Source: Albibacillus kandeliae (GTDB lineage Bacteria; Pseudomonadota; Alphaproteobacteria; Rhodobacterales; Rhodobacteraceae). Taken from it: a DNA stretch of 64,000 nt. The notes under the pieces are model-generated. The model was not told where the DNA came from and ran no database searches. It saw only the letters and a list, made by a program, of their open reading frames with translations. The stretch covers positions 62,001 to 126,000 of the forward strand of contig NZ_QEHM01000004.1 of assembly GCF_003116585.1 (NCBI RefSeq), given 5' to 3'. Position numbers and translations under genes: made by a program. Below are positions 46,619-56,405 of the stretch, piece by piece; position 1 is the stretch's first letter; every line of letters begins with the position of its first letter.

Positions 46619-47922
46619 CAACCGATCCTTTCGTGAATGAGGTCCGGCACCGCGACCGGCTCGGCGCCGATGGTGATCGCCGCCCGCACCGACGCCTCGG
46701 CCCGGCGCGCCGCGTCTTCGCGCCCCGCATGGACCTGCGCCAGCGGCGCGCCCTTCTCGACCCTGTCTCCCAGCCGGACCAGCCGCGAGAGGCCGACCGC
46801 CGGCTCCACCACGTCACTCTCGACCTGCCGCCCGCCGCCCAGCGCCACCACGGTAAGGCCCAGCGCTTCGCCGTCGATGGCGGTGACGTAACCTGCCTGC
46901 GCCGCGCCGACCTCGTGGATCACGTTCGCCTCGGGCAAGAAGCGCGCCCAGTCGTCGACGAAGGACAGCGGACCGCCCTGCGCAGCGATCATCCGGCCGA
47001 ACCGTTCCGCAACGCGACCGTCCCGCAGCGCCTCGGCGATCCTGTCGGCCCCGGCCTGCACATCCGCAGCCAGCCCGCAATCGGCCAGCACGACGCCGCC
47101 CAGCGCGGCTGTGATCTGCAACAGCGGCCCCTCGGCCTCGCCGCGCAGCACCTTCATCACCTCGGCCACTTCCAGCGCGTTGCCGAGCGCAGGCGCCAGC
47201 GGCTGGTTCATGTCGGTGATCACCGCCGTGGTCTTGCAGCCTGCCGCGTTGGCCGTCGCGGTCAGCGCCTCGGCCAGCGCGCGCGCCTCGTCGGGCGTCT
47301 TCATGAACGCCCCCGACCCCACCTTGACGTCGAGCACCAGCGCCTCGGGCGCGGCCGCAAGTTTCTTTGAGAGGATCGAGGCGGTGATCAGGTCGAGGCT
47401 CTCGACCGTCGCAGTCACGTCGCGGATGGCGTAAAGGCGCTTGTCGGCCGGGGCGATCCCAGCGGTGGCCCCCACGATGGCACACCCCGTCCCGGCCACG
47501 ATGCGCGCCAGCATGTCTTCGGTCACTCCGGTGCTCACACCGGGGATCGCCTCCAGCTTGTCGAGCGTCCCGCCGGTGTGGCCAAGGCCCCGGCCCGAGA
47601 TCATCGGCACCACGCCACCGCACTCCGCCAAAGCGGGCGCGAGGATCAGCGACACGCAGTCGCCCACGCCGCCCGTCGAATGCTTGTCGATCACCGGGCC
47701 GTCCACGTCCCACGACAGCACCCTCCCGCTGTCGCGCATCGCCAGCGTCAGCGCCGCGCGCCCCTCGGTGCCCAGCCCGCCCATGCAGACGGCCATCGCA
47801 AAGGCGCCCGCCTGCGCGTCGCTCACCCCACCGTCGGCGAGCCCCTGCGCGAACCAGCCAAGCTCGTCGGCCGTCGGGACCTCGCGCCGCCGCAACTTGG
47901 CGATGATCGAACGTGCGTCCAA
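46618..47922 (-). CDS. deoA: Thymidine phosphorylase
   Basis: This enzyme phosphorolyses thymidine and deoxyuridine to base and deoxyribose 1-phosphate. The 434 residues include the phosphate-binding signature VIDKHSTGGVGD and the catalytic region MISGRGLGHTGGTLDKLEAI. Initiation appears to use TTG at 47922 (MDARSIIAKLRRREVP), 3 nt after the cdd stop with a G-rich run upstream; no ATG exists in the first 40 codons. This suggests translational coupling to cdd. Confidence 0.95.
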   Translation of the reverse strand: MDARSIIAKLRRREVPTADELGWFAQGLADGGVSDAQAGAFAMAVCMGGLGTEGRAALTLAMRDSGRVLSWDVDGPVIDKHSTGGVGDCVSLILAPALAECGGVVPMISGRGLGHTGGTLDKLEAIPGVSTGVTEDMLARIVAGTGCAIVGATAGIAPADKRLYAIRDVTATVESLDLITASILSKKLAAAPEALVLDVKVGSGAFMKTPDEARALAEALTATANAAGCKTTAVITDMNQPLAPALGNALEVAEVMKVLRGEAEGPLLQITAALGGVVLADCGLAADVQAGADRIAEALRDGRVAERFGRMIAAQGGPLSFVDDWARFLPEANVIHEVGAAQAGYVTAIDGEALGLTVVALGGGRQVESDVVEPAVGLSRLVRLGDRVEKGAPLAQVHAGREDAARRAEASVRAAITIGAEPVAVPDLIHERIG

Positions 47923-47925
47923 GGC

Positions 47926-48321
47926 TCAGGCCCCTTCCATGTGGCCCGCGTCGAAGGCCCCCGGCAGGAGATCGGCGATGGTGGTGGAAAACTCCGCCCC
48001 GCCGGTGGTGGCCAGTGTCACCCGCACCCCGCCCTTGCCGAACTCGGCCAGCTTCTGGCGGCAGCCGCCGCAGGGCGGCACCGGGGTCGGCGACCCGGCA
48101 ATCACGTAGACCTCGGTGATCTCGTACTCGCCCGCGGCGGCCATCGCGGCGATGGCCCCGGCCTCGGCGCAGGTGCCTTCCGGATAGGCCACGTTCTCGA
48201 CATTGCAGCCCGCATAGATGGTGCCGGATGCTGCGCGCACCGCCGCCCCCACCTTGAACTTGGAATAGGGCGCATAGGCGTTCTCGCGCACGGCGGTCGC
48301 GGCAGTCTTCAGCTCGCTCAT
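47926..48321 (-). CDS. cdd: Cytidine deaminase
   Basis: This enzyme deaminates cytidine and deoxycytidine to uridine compounds. The 131-residue protein is of the short homotetrameric type with zinc held by three Cys (CAEAGAIAA and PCGGCRQ). The start at 48321 follows AGAGAGGCCCCGAG; 12 extra upstream codons are unlikely to be translated. It is the first gene of the salvage operon. Confidence 0.95.
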   Translation of the reverse strand: MSELKTAATAVRENAYAPYSKFKVGAAVRAASGTIYAGCNVENVAYPEGTCAEAGAIAAMAAAGEYEITEVYVIAGSPTPVPPCGGCRQKLAEFGKGGVRVTLATTGGAEFSTTIADLLPGAFDAGHMEGA

Positions 48322-48434
48322 CTCGGGGCCTCTCTGTGTTGAACCCCCATGTTCCAAAGCCCGCGCCCCGGATGCAAGCGGAACCTTATGGCCCCCGGCC
48401 CGTTGGCCTGATACACTAGAACAGGGAAAACGCC

Positions 48435-48635
48435 ATGAAGCTGGAAGATACCAAGATATCTCGTCCGCCCCGCAGCCCCATCTCGGCCAACTGCGCGCGC
48501 AAGATGATGCACGCCGCGACCGAGGCGGAACTGCTGCGCCTCTCGGAGCGTGAAGGCCAGCCGGTGCTGGGCGACCTGACCGAACGACAGGCCCGCCGCC
48601 GCATCGCCCAGCTCAAGGAACTGGGCACTCTCTAG
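48435..48635 (+). CDS. Small hypothetical protein, 66 residues
   Basis: I do not recognise this protein. It is Lys/Arg/Glu-rich and probably mostly helical in its second half (MMHAATEAELLRLSEREGQP, ERQARRRIAQLKEL). ACAGGGAAAACGCC precedes the ATG, giving an AGGGA ribosome-binding site. It is divergent from cdd and convergent with the cupin gene, 3 bp apart. The compact fit between neighbours and the start signal support it as a real gene. Confidence 0.6.
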   Translation: MKLEDTKISRPPRSPISANCARKMMHAATEAELLRLSEREGQPVLGDLTERQARRRIAQLKELGTL

Positions 48636-48638
48636 GAC

Positions 48639-49724
48639 TTATCCGAGCCGTGTCTCGAACACGCCCGGCAGCGAAACCTCGAGCAGCTCCATGTCCGCGC
48701 TCGGGTCCGTCAGCCGTGTCCGCATCCCCGGCGGAACGACAAAGGCGTCGCCCTTTTGCAGCAGGTAGGGATCGCGCCCCTCTCCTTCGAGCGTGACCGA
48801 GCCATCCTTGACGTAGGTGAACAGGATGTCGGTCGAATGGGCGGCCCACTCCGGCGCGCCCTCCCCCTTCCGCACCACCATCACGCCCGCAACACCCTTG
48901 GTGTTCTCCGCGATCGTCGTGTCCCGCGCCACGTAGCCCGGCAGCCGGAACGGCGCCCACTTTGCGCCCTCGGCCTTGTTGTAGACGAACCGCTGCCCCT
49001 GCCATTCCCGCTCGGGCCGCAGATGGCCCGTAGGGAGTTCCATCTCGTGATCGATCTCTGTCACGTGCTCGGCCGGCACACCGATCTCGATCACCTGCAC
49101 GTCATCGCCGGACTCCAGCACCCGGTGCCGGATCTCGGGCGGCTGAATGAAGCAATCGCCTGCGGTCAGGCGCATCTTGTCGCCCTGGTCCTCGTAGACG
49201 ACATCGACCCAGCCGTGGATGCAGAAGATCAGCTGAAATCCGACCCGGTGGTAATGCACCATGTCCGGAACCGCCCCGCCGCCGGGAATGCGGATATGGC
49301 TGGCGATGATCGACCCGCCCAGCCGGTCGGGGATCAGGTCGCGGTACTCCATCCCCGCGCGCCCGATGACCCAGGGCGCCTCGTCGGCAAGGCGGCGCAC
49401 GACGAAGGAATGCACCGTGGTCGGCATCACCATCGGCGGGTGACGTTCCTCGATCTCGACGCGGGTGCCGTTCGGCGCGGTCAGGCGGCGCGCTCCGTCC
49501 GCGAACCCGTCAGGATCGTCGGTCAGGATGCGCAGGGTTCCCGGTGCCTCGCTCGCCCCGTTCTCGATCCTTAGCCTCAGCCCGTGCCCCGAGAACACCG
49601 CCACCTGCGGATCGTCCGCCGGGTAGATCATGTCGAGCCGCATCTTCAGCGTCTTGGTGAAGAACGGGATGTCGTCTCTCAGTTCCGCCGTCGGCAGGCG
49701 GATTTCGGCCAATGTCTCGGACAT
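48639..49724 (-). CDS. VOC-like N-domain fused to a bicupin
   Basis: This 361-residue soluble protein has an N-terminal stretch (1-95; ELRDDIPFFTKTLKMRLDMI) resembling a VOC/glyoxalase-type domain, then two cupin barrels. The first cupin has HYHRVGFQ, keeping the two His but with Gln where the metal-binding Glu of HxHxxxxE is normal, and a later His in EIRHRV. The second (EWAAHSTDILFTYVKDG) keeps only one His and looks degenerate. A metal-dependent dioxygenase or isomerase is possible; no substrate is known. Confidence 0.75.
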   Translation of the reverse strand: MSETLAEIRLPTAELRDDIPFFTKTLKMRLDMIYPADDPQVAVFSGHGLRLRIENGASEAPGTLRILTDDPDGFADGARRLTAPNGTRVEIEERHPPMVMPTTVHSFVVRRLADEAPWVIGRAGMEYRDLIPDRLGGSIIASHIRIPGGGAVPDMVHYHRVGFQLIFCIHGWVDVVYEDQGDKMRLTAGDCFIQPPEIRHRVLESGDDVQVIEIGVPAEHVTEIDHEMELPTGHLRPEREWQGQRFVYNKAEGAKWAPFRLPGYVARDTTIAENTKGVAGVMVVRKGEGAPEWAAHSTDILFTYVKDGSVTLEGEGRDPYLLQKGDAFVVPPGMRTRLTDPSADMELLEVSLPGVFETRLG

Positions 49725-49848
49725 GGTCCCCCCTTTGTTTCACTGGCCTTCTCGGCGCAGCGAAACCTTGGCCAGACACGTCGGAATATGCAAGACAGGC
49801 AAGGTGAGAGCGCGGGATCAAAATGACCCGTTTCCCTCTCCGGAAAAG

Positions 49849-49866
49849 TAGTTTAATGCTAAACTA
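49849..49866. promoter_or_regulatory. Perfect palindrome upstream of maeB
   Basis: TAGTTTAATGCTAAACTA is two perfect 7-bp arms around ATGC, in the only AT-rich patch of the gap, ending 8 bp before the AAGGAGG ribosome-binding site of maeB. Position and symmetry fit an operator for a dimeric regulator (MarR or GntR type), which would block transcription start or elongation into maeB. Confidence 0.6.
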
Positions 49867-49889
49867 TATTCTCCAAGGAGGAAGAATCC

Positions 49890-52163
49890 GTGTCCGACGC
49901 CCCGAGCCTGCGCCAGTCGGCGCTGAAGTATCACGAGCTGCCGAAACCCGGCAAACTTGAGATCCGGGCCACCAAGCCCATGGCCAACGGCCGCGATCTC
50001 TCGCTCGCCTACTCGCCGGGGGTGGCCGAGGCCTGTCTTGAGATCAAGGCCGACCCGGCCAATGCCGCGCTCTACACCACCCGCGCCAACCTCGTCGCGG
50101 TGGTCTCGAACGGCACCGCCGTCCTCGGGCTCGGCAACATCGGCGCGCTGGCCTCCAAGCCGGTGATGGAAGGCAAGGCCGTCCTCTTCAAGAAATTCGC
50201 CAATATCGACTGCTTCGACATCGAGGTGGACGAACAGGACCCCGAGAAGCTGGCCGACATCGTCTGCGCCCTCGCCCCGACCTTCGGCGCGATCAACCTC
50301 GAGGACATCAAGGCGCCGGACTGCTTCATCGTAGAAAAGCTGTGCCGCGAGCGGATGAACATCCCTGTCTTCCACGATGACCAGCACGGCACCGCCATCG
50401 TCGTGGGCGCGGCGGCCAAGAACGCCGTCTACGTCGCGGGCAAGGCCTTCGAGGACATCAAGATCGTCTCGACCGGCGGTGGCGCGGCGGGCATCGCTTG
50501 CCTCAACATGCTGCTCAAGCTGGGCGTCAAGCGCGAGAACGTCTGGCTCTGCGACATCCACGGCCTCGTCTACGAGGGCCGCGCCGAGGACATGAATCCG
50601 CAGAAGGCCGAGTTCGCGCAGGCCACCGACAAGCGCACGCTCGATGAGGTGATCGACGGCGCCGACCTGTTCCTTGGCCTCTCGGGCCCCAACGTGCTGA
50701 AGCCCGAGATGGTCGCCAGAATGGCCAAGCGCCCGATCATCTTCGCGCTGGCCAACCCCACCCCCGAGATCATGCCGGACGAGGCCCGCAAGGTCGCCCC
50801 TGACGCGATCATTGCCACTGGCCGCAGCGACTTCCCCAACCAGGTGAACAACGTCCTGTGCTTCCCCTTCATCTTCCGGGGTGCATTGGACGTGGGCGCG
50901 ACCGAGATCAACGACGAGATGGAGATCGCCTGTATCGACGGCATCGCCGACCTCGCCCGCGCCACCACCAGCGCCGAGGCTGCCGCCGCCTACCACGGCG
51001 AACAACTGACCTTCGGGGCCGACTACCTGATCCCCAAGCCCTTCGACCCGCGCCTCGTGGCCGTCGTCTCCTCCTCGGTGGCGCAGGCCGCGATGGACAG
51101 CGGTGTCGCCACCCGGCCCATCGAGGACATGGCCGCCTACAAGCAGAAGCTGAACCAGTCGGTCTTCAAGTCCGCCCTGCTGATGCGCCCGGTCTTCGAC
51201 GCCGCCCGCGCCGCCTCCCGCCGGATCGTCTTTGCCGAGGGCGAAGACGAGCGCGTGCTGCGCGCCGCGCAGGCGATCCTGCAGGAAACCACCGAGACGC
51301 CGATCCTGATCGGTCGTCCCGAAGTGATCGAGCAGCGCTGCGAACGCTTCGGCCTCGACATCCGCCCGGGCCGCGACTTCCAGCTGGTGAACCCGGAGAA
51401 CGACCCGCGTTACTATGATTACTGGAGTTCCTACCACGAGATCATGCAGCGGCGCGGCGTGACGCCAGACCTGGCCAAGGCGATCCTGCGCACCAACACC
51501 ACCGCCATCGGCGCCATCATGGTGCATCGTGGCGAGGCCGACAGCCTGATCTGCGGTACCTTCGGCGAATATCGCTGGCACCTGAAGTACGTCGAGGAGG
51601 TCCTCGGCGGCCACGGCCTGCGCCCGCACGGCGCCCTCTCGCTGATGATCCTCGAACAGGGTCCGCTGTTCATCGCCGACACCCACGTCCACCAGTTGCC
51701 GACGCCCGAGCAGATCGCCGAGATCGCCATCGGGGCCGCCCGCCACGTGCGTCGTTTCGGGCTCGAACCCAAGGTGGCGCTCTGCTCGCAGTCGCAGTTC
51801 GGCAACCAAGCCGAAGGCTCGGGCAAGCGGATGCGCGCGGCGATGGAGATCCTCGACGCCGAAGATCGCGGATTCTGCTACGAGGGCGAGATGAACGTCG
51901 ACTCTGCTCTCGATCCCGAGCTGCGCCAGCGCTACTTCCCCAATTCGCGCATGACCGGCTCGGCCAACGTTCTGGTCTTTGCCCATGCCGATGCCGCCAG
52001 CGGCGTGCGCAACATCCTCAAGATGCGCGCCGACGGGCTCGAAGTCGGACCGATCCTGATGGGCATGGGCAACCGCGCCCATATCGTGAACCACTCGATC
52101 ACCGCGCGCGGCCTGCTGAACATGGCCGCCATCGCGGGCACCCCGGTGGCGCAATACGGCTGA
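49890..52163 (+). CDS. maeB: NADP-dependent malic enzyme with phosphotransacetylase-like domain
   Basis: This 757-residue enzyme decarboxylates malate to pyruvate, making NADPH. The N-terminal malic enzyme part has [20 protein letters not shown] and the NAD(P) loop [13 protein letters not shown]. From about residue 430 a PTA-like domain follows ([20 protein letters not shown]), which in this family is usually regulatory, responding to acetyl-CoA. The start is GTG at 49890 with AAGGAGG 9 nt upstream. Next to a PHA-producing locus it could supply reducing power, but that link is inference. Confidence 0.95.
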   Translation: MSDAPSLRQSALKYHELPKPGKLEIRATKPMANGRDLSLAYSPGVAEACLEIKADPANAALYTTRANLVAVVSNGTAVLGLGNIGALASKPVMEGKAVLFKKFANIDCFDIEVDEQDPEKLADIVCALAPTFGAINLEDIKAPDCFIVEKLCRERMNIPVFHDDQHGTAIVVGAAAKNAVYVAGKAFEDIKIVSTGGGAAGIACLNMLLKLGVKRENVWLCDIHGLVYEGRAEDMNPQKAEFAQATDKRTLDEVIDGADLFLGLSGPNVLKPEMVARMAKRPIIFALANPTPEIMPDEARKVAPDAIIATGRSDFPNQVNNVLCFPFIFRGALDVGATEINDEMEIACIDGIADLARATTSAEAAAAYHGEQLTFGADYLIPKPFDPRLVAVVSSSVAQAAMDSGVATRPIEDMAAYKQKLNQSVFKSALLMRPVFDAARAASRRIVFAEGEDERVLRAAQAILQETTETPILIGRPEVIEQRCERFGLDIRPGRDFQLVNPENDPRYYDYWSSYHEIMQRRGVTPDLAKAILRTNTTAIGAIMVHRGEADSLICGTFGEYRWHLKYVEEVLGGHGLRPHGALSLMILEQGPLFIADTHVHQLPTPEQIAEIAIGAARHVRRFGLEPKVALCSQSQFGNQAEGSGKRMRAAMEILDAEDRGFCYEGEMNVDSALDPELRQRYFPNSRMTGSANVLVFAHADAASGVRNILKMRADGLEVGPILMGMGNRAHIVNHSITARGLLNMAAIAGTPVAQYG

Positions 52164-52187
52164 GCAACGCACCGGGACCAAGGCAAA

Positions 52188-52221
52188 CCTCCGCCGCGCG
52201 ACCGCAACCGCGCGACGGAGG
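52188..52221 (+). terminator. Hairpin after maeB
   Basis: CCTCCGCCGCGCG and CGCGCGACGGAGG form a 13-position stem with one mismatch and an 8-nt loop. No T run follows, so termination by this hairpin alone is uncertain. Confidence 0.4.
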
Positions 52222-52238
52222 CCTCGGGGTCTGGGGGG

Positions 52239-52295
52239 TTACTTCTTGACGGTCTTGGTGCCGGGTTTCGACGGCTTGGCCTTCTTGTCGCCCAT
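52239..52295 (-). CDS. Putative 18-residue basic peptide
   Basis: A tiny ORF encodes a Lys/Pro/Thr peptide, [33 protein letters not shown] precedes the ATG, a strong ribosome-binding site. The composition is far from GC-rich chance sequence (seven Lys in 18). It lies in the 261-bp gap between maeB and acyP. No function can be offered. Confidence 0.4.
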   Translation of the reverse strand: MGDKKAKPSKPGTKTVKK

Positions 52296-52424
52296 GGCGA
52301 CGCTCCTCTCAAACAGGGCGGGCACCGCGCCTGCCCTGAGGGGATGGTAGGCCCGCGCCTCACCGAGTCTCTCGCATGAATTCGACCTGCGCGTCGTATT
52401 CCGCCGCCTGCGCGGCGACCCGCC

Positions 52425-52706
52425 TCAGCGCCTGATCTCGAAGCCGCCGGGCACCTCGTCGACCTCGGCGGGCAAGGTCACGACCCGGTCGACCCGGGCC
52501 ATGTCCGGCCCGTCATGCAGCCGCGCCACCATCTGCTTTACCGCATCGGCCGACCCGCCGATCAGCGCCTCGACCGTACCGTCCGGCGCATTGCGGACCC
52601 AACCCGAAACGCCCAGTTCCAGCGCAGTCCGCTCGGTCCATGCACGGAACCAGACCCCCTGGACACGGCCGCTCACGCGCACCCTGACTGCGGTTTCAAT
52701 CCCCAT
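52425..52706 (-). CDS. acyP: Acylphosphatase
   Basis: This small alpha/beta enzyme of 93 residues hydrolyses acyl phosphates such as carbamoyl- or acetyl-phosphate. The catalytic Arg loop VQGVWFRAW and the Asn in [13 protein letters not shown] are intact. It is divergent from lepA, with 35 bp between the start codons. Confidence 0.94.
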   Translation of the reverse strand: MGIETAVRVRVSGRVQGVWFRAWTERTALELGVSGWVRNAPDGTVEALIGGSADAVKQMVARLHDGPDMARVDRVVTLPAEVDEVPGGFEIRR

Positions 52707-52741
52707 TGACCAAATGCCCGTTCCACATCATATCCCGCAGC

Positions 52742-54541
52742 ATGACCGACCTTGATCATATCCGCAATTTCTCCATCGTGGCGCACATCGACCACGGCAA
52801 ATCCACGCTGGCCGACCGGTTGATCCAGTCGACCAATACCGTGTCCGCGCGCGAGATGAAGGAACAGCTGCTCGACGCGATGGACATCGAACGCGAGCGC
52901 GGCATCACCATCAAGGCCAACACGGTCCGGATCGAGTACATCGCCGACAACGGCGAGCTCTATATCCTCAACCTGATCGACACCCCCGGCCACGTCGACT
53001 TTGCCTACGAGGTGTCGCGCTCGATGCACGCCGTCGAAGGCTCGCTGCTGGTGGTGGACTCGACTCAGGGGGTCGAGGCGCAGACCCTCGCGAACGTCTA
53101 TCAGGCTATCGACGCCGACCACGAGATCATCCCGGTCCTGAACAAGATCGACCTGCCCGCCTCGGAACCCCAGCGCGTGAAGGAGCAGATCGAGGACGTC
53201 ATCGGCATCGACGCGTCCGACGCGCTGCTGGTCTCGGCCAAATCTGGCCTCGGCATCCACGAAACGCTGGAAGCGATCTGCAAACGCCTCCCCGCCCCGA
53301 CCGGCGACCGCAACGCGCCGCTCAAGGCGATGCTGGTCGACAGCTGGTACGACAGCTACCTCGGCGTCGTCGTCCTCGTCCGCATCATGGACGGGGTGAT
53401 GAAGAAGAACGACCGCGTGAAGTTCATGCGCAACGGCACGGTGCACCAGATCGACAAGATCGGCGTGTTCCGCCCGGCGATGCAGGACGTGGCCGAACTC
53501 GGCCCCGGCGAGATCGGCTTCATCACCGCCTCGATCAAGCAGGTGCGCGACACCAAGGTCGGCGACACCATCACCACCGAGAAAAAGGGCACCGACAAGG
53601 CACTCCCGGGCTTCAAGCCGTCGATCCCCGTGGTCTTCTGCGGCCTCTTCCCGGTCGACTCGGCCGAGTTCGAAGATCTGCGCGACGCCATCGAGAAGCT
53701 CGCCCTGAACGACGCCTCCTTCTCCTACGAGATGGAAACCTCCGCCGCCCTCGGCTTCGGCTTCCGCTGCGGCTTCCTCGGGCTGCTGCACCTCGAGGTG
53801 ATCCGCGACCGGCTCGAGCGCGAGTACGACATCGAGCTGATCACCACCGCCCCCTCGGTGGTGTACCATATCTACATGAAGGACGGGACGATGCAGGAAC
53901 TGCACAACCCCGCCGACATGCCCGACCTGACCTACGTCGACCACATCGAGGAACCCCGGATCAAGGCCACCATCATGGTGCCCGACGAATACCTCGGCGA
54001 CGTGCTCAAGCTCTGCCAGGACCGCCGCGGCATCCAGCTGGAATTGACCTATGCCGGCACCCGCCCGCTGGTGGTCTACGACCTGCCGCTGAACGAGGTG
54101 GTCTTCGACTTCTACGACCGGCTCAAGTCGGTCACCAAGGGCTACGCCAGCTTCGACTACCAGCTGATCGGCTATCGCGAGGACAACCTCGTGAAGATGC
54201 AGGTGCTGGTGAACGACGAACCGGTGGACGCGCTGTCGATGATGGTGCACCGCGACCGCGCCGAAATGCGCGGCCGGGCCATGTGCGAAAAGCTGAAAGA
54301 GCTGATCCCGCGCCACATGTTCAAGATCCCGATCCAGGCGGCCATCGGCGGCAAGGTGATCGCGCGCGAGACCCTCTCGGCCCTGCGCAAGGACGTGACC
54401 GCCAAGTGCTACGGCGGCGACGCCACGCGGAAACGCAAGCTGCTGGACAAGCAGAAGGCGGGCAAGAAGAAGATGCGCCAGTTCGGCAAGGTGGACATCC
54501 CGCAAGAGGCGTTCATCTCGGCGCTCAAGATGGACAGCTGA
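52742..54541 (+). CDS. lepA: Elongation factor 4 (LepA)
   Basis: This ribosome-associated GTPase back-translocates or remodels stalled ribosomes. The 599 residues are the normal LepA length. G1 is [10 protein letters not shown]3 DTPGH and G4 NKID, followed by EF-G-like domains and the LepA-specific C-terminal domain ending [17 protein letters not shown]. The ATG at 52742 is chosen by homology; there is no strong Shine-Dalgarno, and 12 open codons upstream overlap acyP. Confidence 0.97.
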   Translation: MTDLDHIRNFSIVAHIDHGKSTLADRLIQSTNTVSAREMKEQLLDAMDIERERGITIKANTVRIEYIADNGELYILNLIDTPGHVDFAYEVSRSMHAVEGSLLVVDSTQGVEAQTLANVYQAIDADHEIIPVLNKIDLPASEPQRVKEQIEDVIGIDASDALLVSAKSGLGIHETLEAICKRLPAPTGDRNAPLKAMLVDSWYDSYLGVVVLVRIMDGVMKKNDRVKFMRNGTVHQIDKIGVFRPAMQDVAELGPGEIGFITASIKQVRDTKVGDTITTEKKGTDKALPGFKPSIPVVFCGLFPVDSAEFEDLRDAIEKLALNDASFSYEMETSAALGFGFRCGFLGLLHLEVIRDRLEREYDIELITTAPSVVYHIYMKDGTMQELHNPADMPDLTYVDHIEEPRIKATIMVPDEYLGDVLKLCQDRRGIQLELTYAGTRPLVVYDLPLNEVVFDFYDRLKSVTKGYASFDYQLIGYREDNLVKMQVLVNDEPVDALSMMVHRDRAEMRGRAMCEKLKELIPRHMFKIPIQAAIGGKVIARETLSALRKDVTAKCYGGDATRKRKLLDKQKAGKKKMRQFGKVDIPQEAFISALKMDS

Positions 54542-54626
54542 TCCAACCCGGAGGGGTTCCAGCGGGAACCTCTCCCCTTCCACCCGCGTTCTCTCTCCGA
54601 CTCCAACCGCAACCGGAGGAGAGACC

Positions 54627-54842
54627 ATGCGCAACAAGCTCAACATGTTCATCGTGCCGCTGGCGGTGCTCTGCATCGCCGGAGCGGTTCTGGTCGCTGC
54701 GCTGGTGGCCGGGTTCTACAGCTGGATGGCTTTCGCAGTCTCCGCCGCAGCGGGACTGCTGATCGGCGTTCCGGCCGGAGTGCTGATCACGCGCCGCATC
54801 CGCAGGGACGACCCGAACTGGCCCGACAAACGTCCGGCCTGA
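54627..54842 (+). CDS. Small two-helix membrane protein
   Basis: The 71-residue protein has two hydrophobic segments (about 8-30 and 33-56) and a charged tail (RRIRRDDPNWPDKRP) predicted to face the cytoplasm. A very good ribosome-binding site (CGGAGGAGAGACC) precedes the ATG. It is not recognised beyond being a short membrane protein downstream of lepA. Confidence 0.75.
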   Translation: MRNKLNMFIVPLAVLCIAGAVLVAALVAGFYSWMAFAVSAAAGLLIGVPAGVLITRRIRRDDPNWPDKRPA

Positions 54843-54869
54843 CGCCAGCTACAGCCTGCAGGCTTAAGG

Positions 54870-55007
54870 TCAGAGCTTCTTCTCGACCTTTTTCACCATG
54901 CCGTTGATCGCATCCCCTGCCTTCTGCAGGTCGCGGTTTGCCCCCTTGGCGGTTTCGCAGGCGGCAAGGCCCAGCAGGGCAAGGCAGACAAGCAGAACTC
55001 GGATCAT
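54870..55007 (-). CDS. Entericidin-like small lipoprotein
   Basis: The 45-residue precursor begins MIRVLLVCLALLGLAAC (lipobox LAAC). The mature part is ETAKGANRDLQKAGDAI with a Lys-rich end, the pattern of EcnA/EcnB entericidins. Those are small membrane lipoproteins linked to envelope stress and, in E. coli, an antidote/toxin pair; here there is only one copy. The ATG at 55007 is set by the signal sequence, with GAAGGTCACCACCG upstream. Confidence 0.85.
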   Translation of the reverse strand: MIRVLLVCLALLGLAACETAKGANRDLQKAGDAINGMVKKVEKKL

Positions 55008-55105
55008 CGGTGGTGACCTTCCTTGAAAGCGCCCGCGGCGGACGCGCGTCATGGGCGAACTGAGCTCTGCCTTACGGCGCGGAGCTGCCCACCGGCAAGA
55101 CAACG

Positions 55106-55129
55106 CAAAAAGGCGGGCAATAAACCGCC
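55106..55129 (-). terminator. Probable terminator for the small membrane gene
   Basis: On the minus strand GGCGG and CCGCC form a 5-bp stem around TTTATTGC, followed by TTTTTGCG. Weak but correctly placed 31 bp after the stop of the gene at 55160-55378. Confidence 0.45.
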
Positions 55130-55159
55130 CACCCTTGTGTCACTACGAAAACGGGAATG

Positions 55160-55378
55160 TCAGGCGCGCTGCGGGGTCGGCATGCCGCGCGGGGCATCCG
55201 GCGGCGTCGGGCGCGCGGTGCGGCCCAGTACGGTCAGGGCGATCATCAGGCCCAGACCGGCCCAGCCACCAAGGACATACCAGAGCAGCGCCTGAAACAC
55301 CCCGGCGTCGTGGCCCATCATCGCGTAAGCCGCGCTGACCAGACCTGCGATGACCGATGCTATCAGATACACTGCCAC
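55160..55378 (-). CDS. Small membrane protein, GTG start
   Basis: The 72-residue protein has two membrane helices (about 3-22 and 28-52) and a Pro-rich tail (TARPTPPDAPRGMPTP). The start is GTG at 55378, chosen because AAGGAG lies 8 nt upstream; the frame is open 25 codons further without a start signal. Not recognised as a named family. Confidence 0.65.
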   Translation of the reverse strand: MAVYLIASVIAGLVSAAYAMMGHDAGVFQALLWYVLGGWAGLGLMIALTVLGRTARPTPPDAPRGMPTPQRA

Positions 55379-55541
55379 TTTTTCCGCTCCTTGATGTCCC
55401 TTACGGGTGAGGAGACTTTTCACGCTATTCTTGCCGAGATTAAGGCGGCACACGCATAAAGTGTGTCAAGAATGTGTTCATTGCAAGGCGTGCGCGACCG
55501 AACTGCCACAAATGGCGAAATCCGACCCACCGATGGGCCGT

Positions 55542-56300
55542 TCAGGCGTTCAGGAAAACCCGCACCGCCGCCTCGAACTCGCGCGGCTTGTCCGCATGCA
55601 GCCAGTGCCCCGCACCGGGTATCCGGGCAAATCGCGCCTTCGGAAACAATGCTTTGATGCGCTCTCGGTGCTCGGGCCGGACATAATCCGACTCCGCGCC
55701 GGTCAGGAACAGCGAGGGTCCGTCCCAGGTGGCGTCCACCTCGGGAAAGCTCATGATCTCCGGCATCCCCGCCTCCAGCGCATCGAAGTTGTAGCGCCAG
55801 CGGCCCTCCTTCAGATCGAGGGACTGGGTGAAGAAACTCTGCAATGCCTTGTCGACGCCCTGCTCGGCCAGCCGCTCCTCGGCCTCCGAGCGGCGGCTGA
55901 TCCCCGAGAGGTCGACCGCCCGCATGGCTTGGATATGCGGCAGCTGGCTGTGCGAATAGGGCACCGGCGCGATATCGGCGACGATTAGGCGGTGCACCAG
56001 GTCCGGATGCGTCAGCGCCAGCATCATCGAGGCCTTGCCGCCCATGGAATGCCCAAGCACATCCGCCGGTCCCGGCAGCGCCGCGATCACCTCGGCCAGG
56101 TCCTCCGCCATCGCGGGATAGTTGTGGACCTCCACCTGCGGGCTGAAGCCATGGTTGCGCATGTCGACCGCGATCACCTGCCGCTCGTCCGACAGGCGCT
56201 TGGCGATCACGCCCCAGTTGCGGGCCGAGCCATAGAGCCCGTGCGCGATCAGGAGCGGCGGGGCGTCGGTCGGGGTACCATGGACAATCTGGTTCAGCAT
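55542..56300 (-). CDS. Alpha/beta fold esterase, YbfF type
   Basis: The 252-residue serine hydrolase has the oxyanion motif LLIAHGLYGSARNW, nucleophile GHSMGG and catalytic His in PGAGHWLHADKP. The pattern matches the YbfF/ABHD11-like esterases, which act on short-chain acyl esters or acyl-CoA thioesters. The ATG at 56300 is chosen; the longer open frame upstream overlaps the divergent gene. Confidence 0.88.
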   Translation of the reverse strand: MLNQIVHGTPTDAPPLLIAHGLYGSARNWGVIAKRLSDERQVIAVDMRNHGFSPQVEVHNYPAMAEDLAEVIAALPGPADVLGHSMGGKASMMLALTHPDLVHRLIVADIAPVPYSHSQLPHIQAMRAVDLSGISRRSEAEERLAEQGVDKALQSFFTQSLDLKEGRWRYNFDALEAGMPEIMSFPEVDATWDGPSLFLTGAESDYVRPEHRERIKALFPKARFARIPGAGHWLHADKPREFEAAVRVFLNA

Positions 56301-56405
56301 GAGGGCAGAGATAACGCCCCGCGCGGAGCGCCGCCAGAGCAAAGGCCCCCGATTGAGCATCCCGTCGGCAACCGCTAGGATCGGCTCAGGAAACGGGGGC
56401 GAACG

